Below, piece after piece: positions 63,533 to 64,000 of a stretch of DNA of 64,000 nucleotides; the first letter of the stretch is position 1; each line of letters opens with the position of its first letter. Origin of the DNA: Massilia antarctica (lineage in GTDB: Bacteria > Pseudomonadota > Gammaproteobacteria > Burkholderiales > Burkholderiaceae_D); assembly GCF_015689335.1 (NCBI RefSeq), contig NZ_CP065053.1, positions 5,580,001 through 5,644,000 on the forward strand, in the 5' to 3' direction. Position numbers and translations under genes: made by a program. The notes beneath the pieces are model-generated. The model was given only the letters and a program-made list of their open reading frames with translations. It made no database searches and was not told the origin of the DNA.

Positions 63533-64000
63533 ATGAACAACTCGCAATCGAAGAAGGCAACCGTGCGCCGGCTGGTGCCAAGGAAGACGCCGTCCCAGCC
63601 GCGTTCCGCCCATACCGTGGGCACCATCCTGGAGGGGGCAGCTCACATTCTTGAACAATATGGACTTGAAGGATATACAACGAATGCCATCGCCGCCCGC
63701 GCGGGCGTGAGCATCGGTTCCCTGTACCAGTATTTTCCCACCAAGGATGCGGTGACGATCGCCTTGATCGAACGCGAATCGCTCGACCTGGTGCGCGAGG
63801 CGAGCGCGGCGCTGCAAGGACAGGATCATCGCCGCGCGCTGCGCGAGCTGGTCGAGATAGGAATCCGCTATCAGCTGCGCCGGCCCCAGCTGGCAAAGTT
63901 GCTCGATACGGAACAAGGCCGGCTGGCCTCGCTGATGCCGGGGACAGCCCATGCCGCGGCGATGCGTGCCGCGCTCACCGGTTTTCTCGCCACCTACCCG
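63533..64000 (+). CDS. TetR/AcrR family regulator, 3' partial
   Basis: At least 156 residues, running off the window. ATG at 63533, MNNSQSKKATVRRLVPRK. The HTH is ILEGAAHILEQYGLEGYTTN, then AIAARAGVSIGSLYQYFPTK, the diagnostic TetR pattern. The ligand domain is incomplete. It is divergent from the IMPase-like/NmrA-like pair with an 80-base gap, and the usual arrangement would make that pair its target. Confidence 0.92.
   Translation, partial: MNNSQSKKATVRRLVPRKTPSQPRSAHTVGTILEGAAHILEQYGLEGYTTNAIAARAGVSIGSLYQYFPTKDAVTIALIERESLDLVREASAALQGQDHRRALRELVEIGIRYQLRRPQLAKLLDTEQGRLASLMPGTAHAAAMRAALTGFLATYP

Overview
The window looks like a chromosomal segment of a high-GC betaproteobacterium. The gene order tig-clpP-clpX-lon-hupB-tRNA-ppiD, the hpnCDE set, a thrC-moeA-moaD block and the general protein character point to Burkholderiales, most likely Oxalobacteraceae (Massilia/Duganella/Janthinobacterium group). 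The family is an inference from gene content, not a database match.

Layout. 2-3800: the 3' part of a receiver-TPR protein, a lower-GC unknown gene and a Lys/Ala/Pro-rich single-pass membrane protein. 3855-12966: housekeeping metabolism, with 5-oxoprolinase, the NAD(P)HX repair enzyme (divergent), an orphan LolD/YbbA-type ATPase divergent from tesA, and a coupled tesA-mnmH-PoNi-like run joined by ATGA overlaps. 13004-14580: two small unknown genes. 14600-24070: a protein quality-control block, all on the minus strand: tRNA-Leu, trigger factor, ClpP, ClpX, Lon, HU, tRNA-Val, three tRNA-Asp and PpiD, with intrinsic terminators between units. 24297-30240: a MATE exporter and a two-gene RND efflux operon with a visible promoter and a TetR-type operator. 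30266-33359: hpnC-hpnD-hpnE for squalene synthesis. 33429-35476: a HAAS/DUF1700 plus GIN (DUF2807) envelope pair. 35463-39411: a BaiN/YhiN-like flavoprotein, an IS481-type transposase remnant beside a low-GC unknown gene, and a coupled trio (membrane protein, small HTH repressor, secreted alpha/beta hydrolase) whose promoter carries two copies of an inverted-repeat operator.

39675-48765 holds the least understood content: two giant adjacent genes (1524 and 1153 codons), clearly co-transcribed, that match nothing I recognise, followed by a gene for a secreted 307-residue protein. This is the best candidate for an undescribed system.

48778-58166 is a malonate utilisation locus: an mdcY-like GntR repressor facing a TRAP transporter (dctP-dctQ-dctM) and a complete biotin-independent malonate decarboxylase operon mdcA-C-D-E-G-B-H. 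The divergent control region is damaged. The repressor has lost its N-terminus and carries a frameshift, and dctP lacks its signal peptide and about the first 65-70 residues, yet the palindromic operator between them survives. The locus runs flush (5 bp) against the convergent moaD-moeA-thrC block. The right end has a RibD/DHFR-like reductase, a NAD(P)-binding protein coupled to an inositol-monophosphatase-like protein, and a divergent TetR regulator cut off by the window edge.

Two copies of a large inverted repeat (arms built on TTCCCGC-GAAG-GCGGGAA) lie downstream of nnrD and between the MATE gene and the RND operon. I see no CRISPR array, prophage, rRNA or replication origin.
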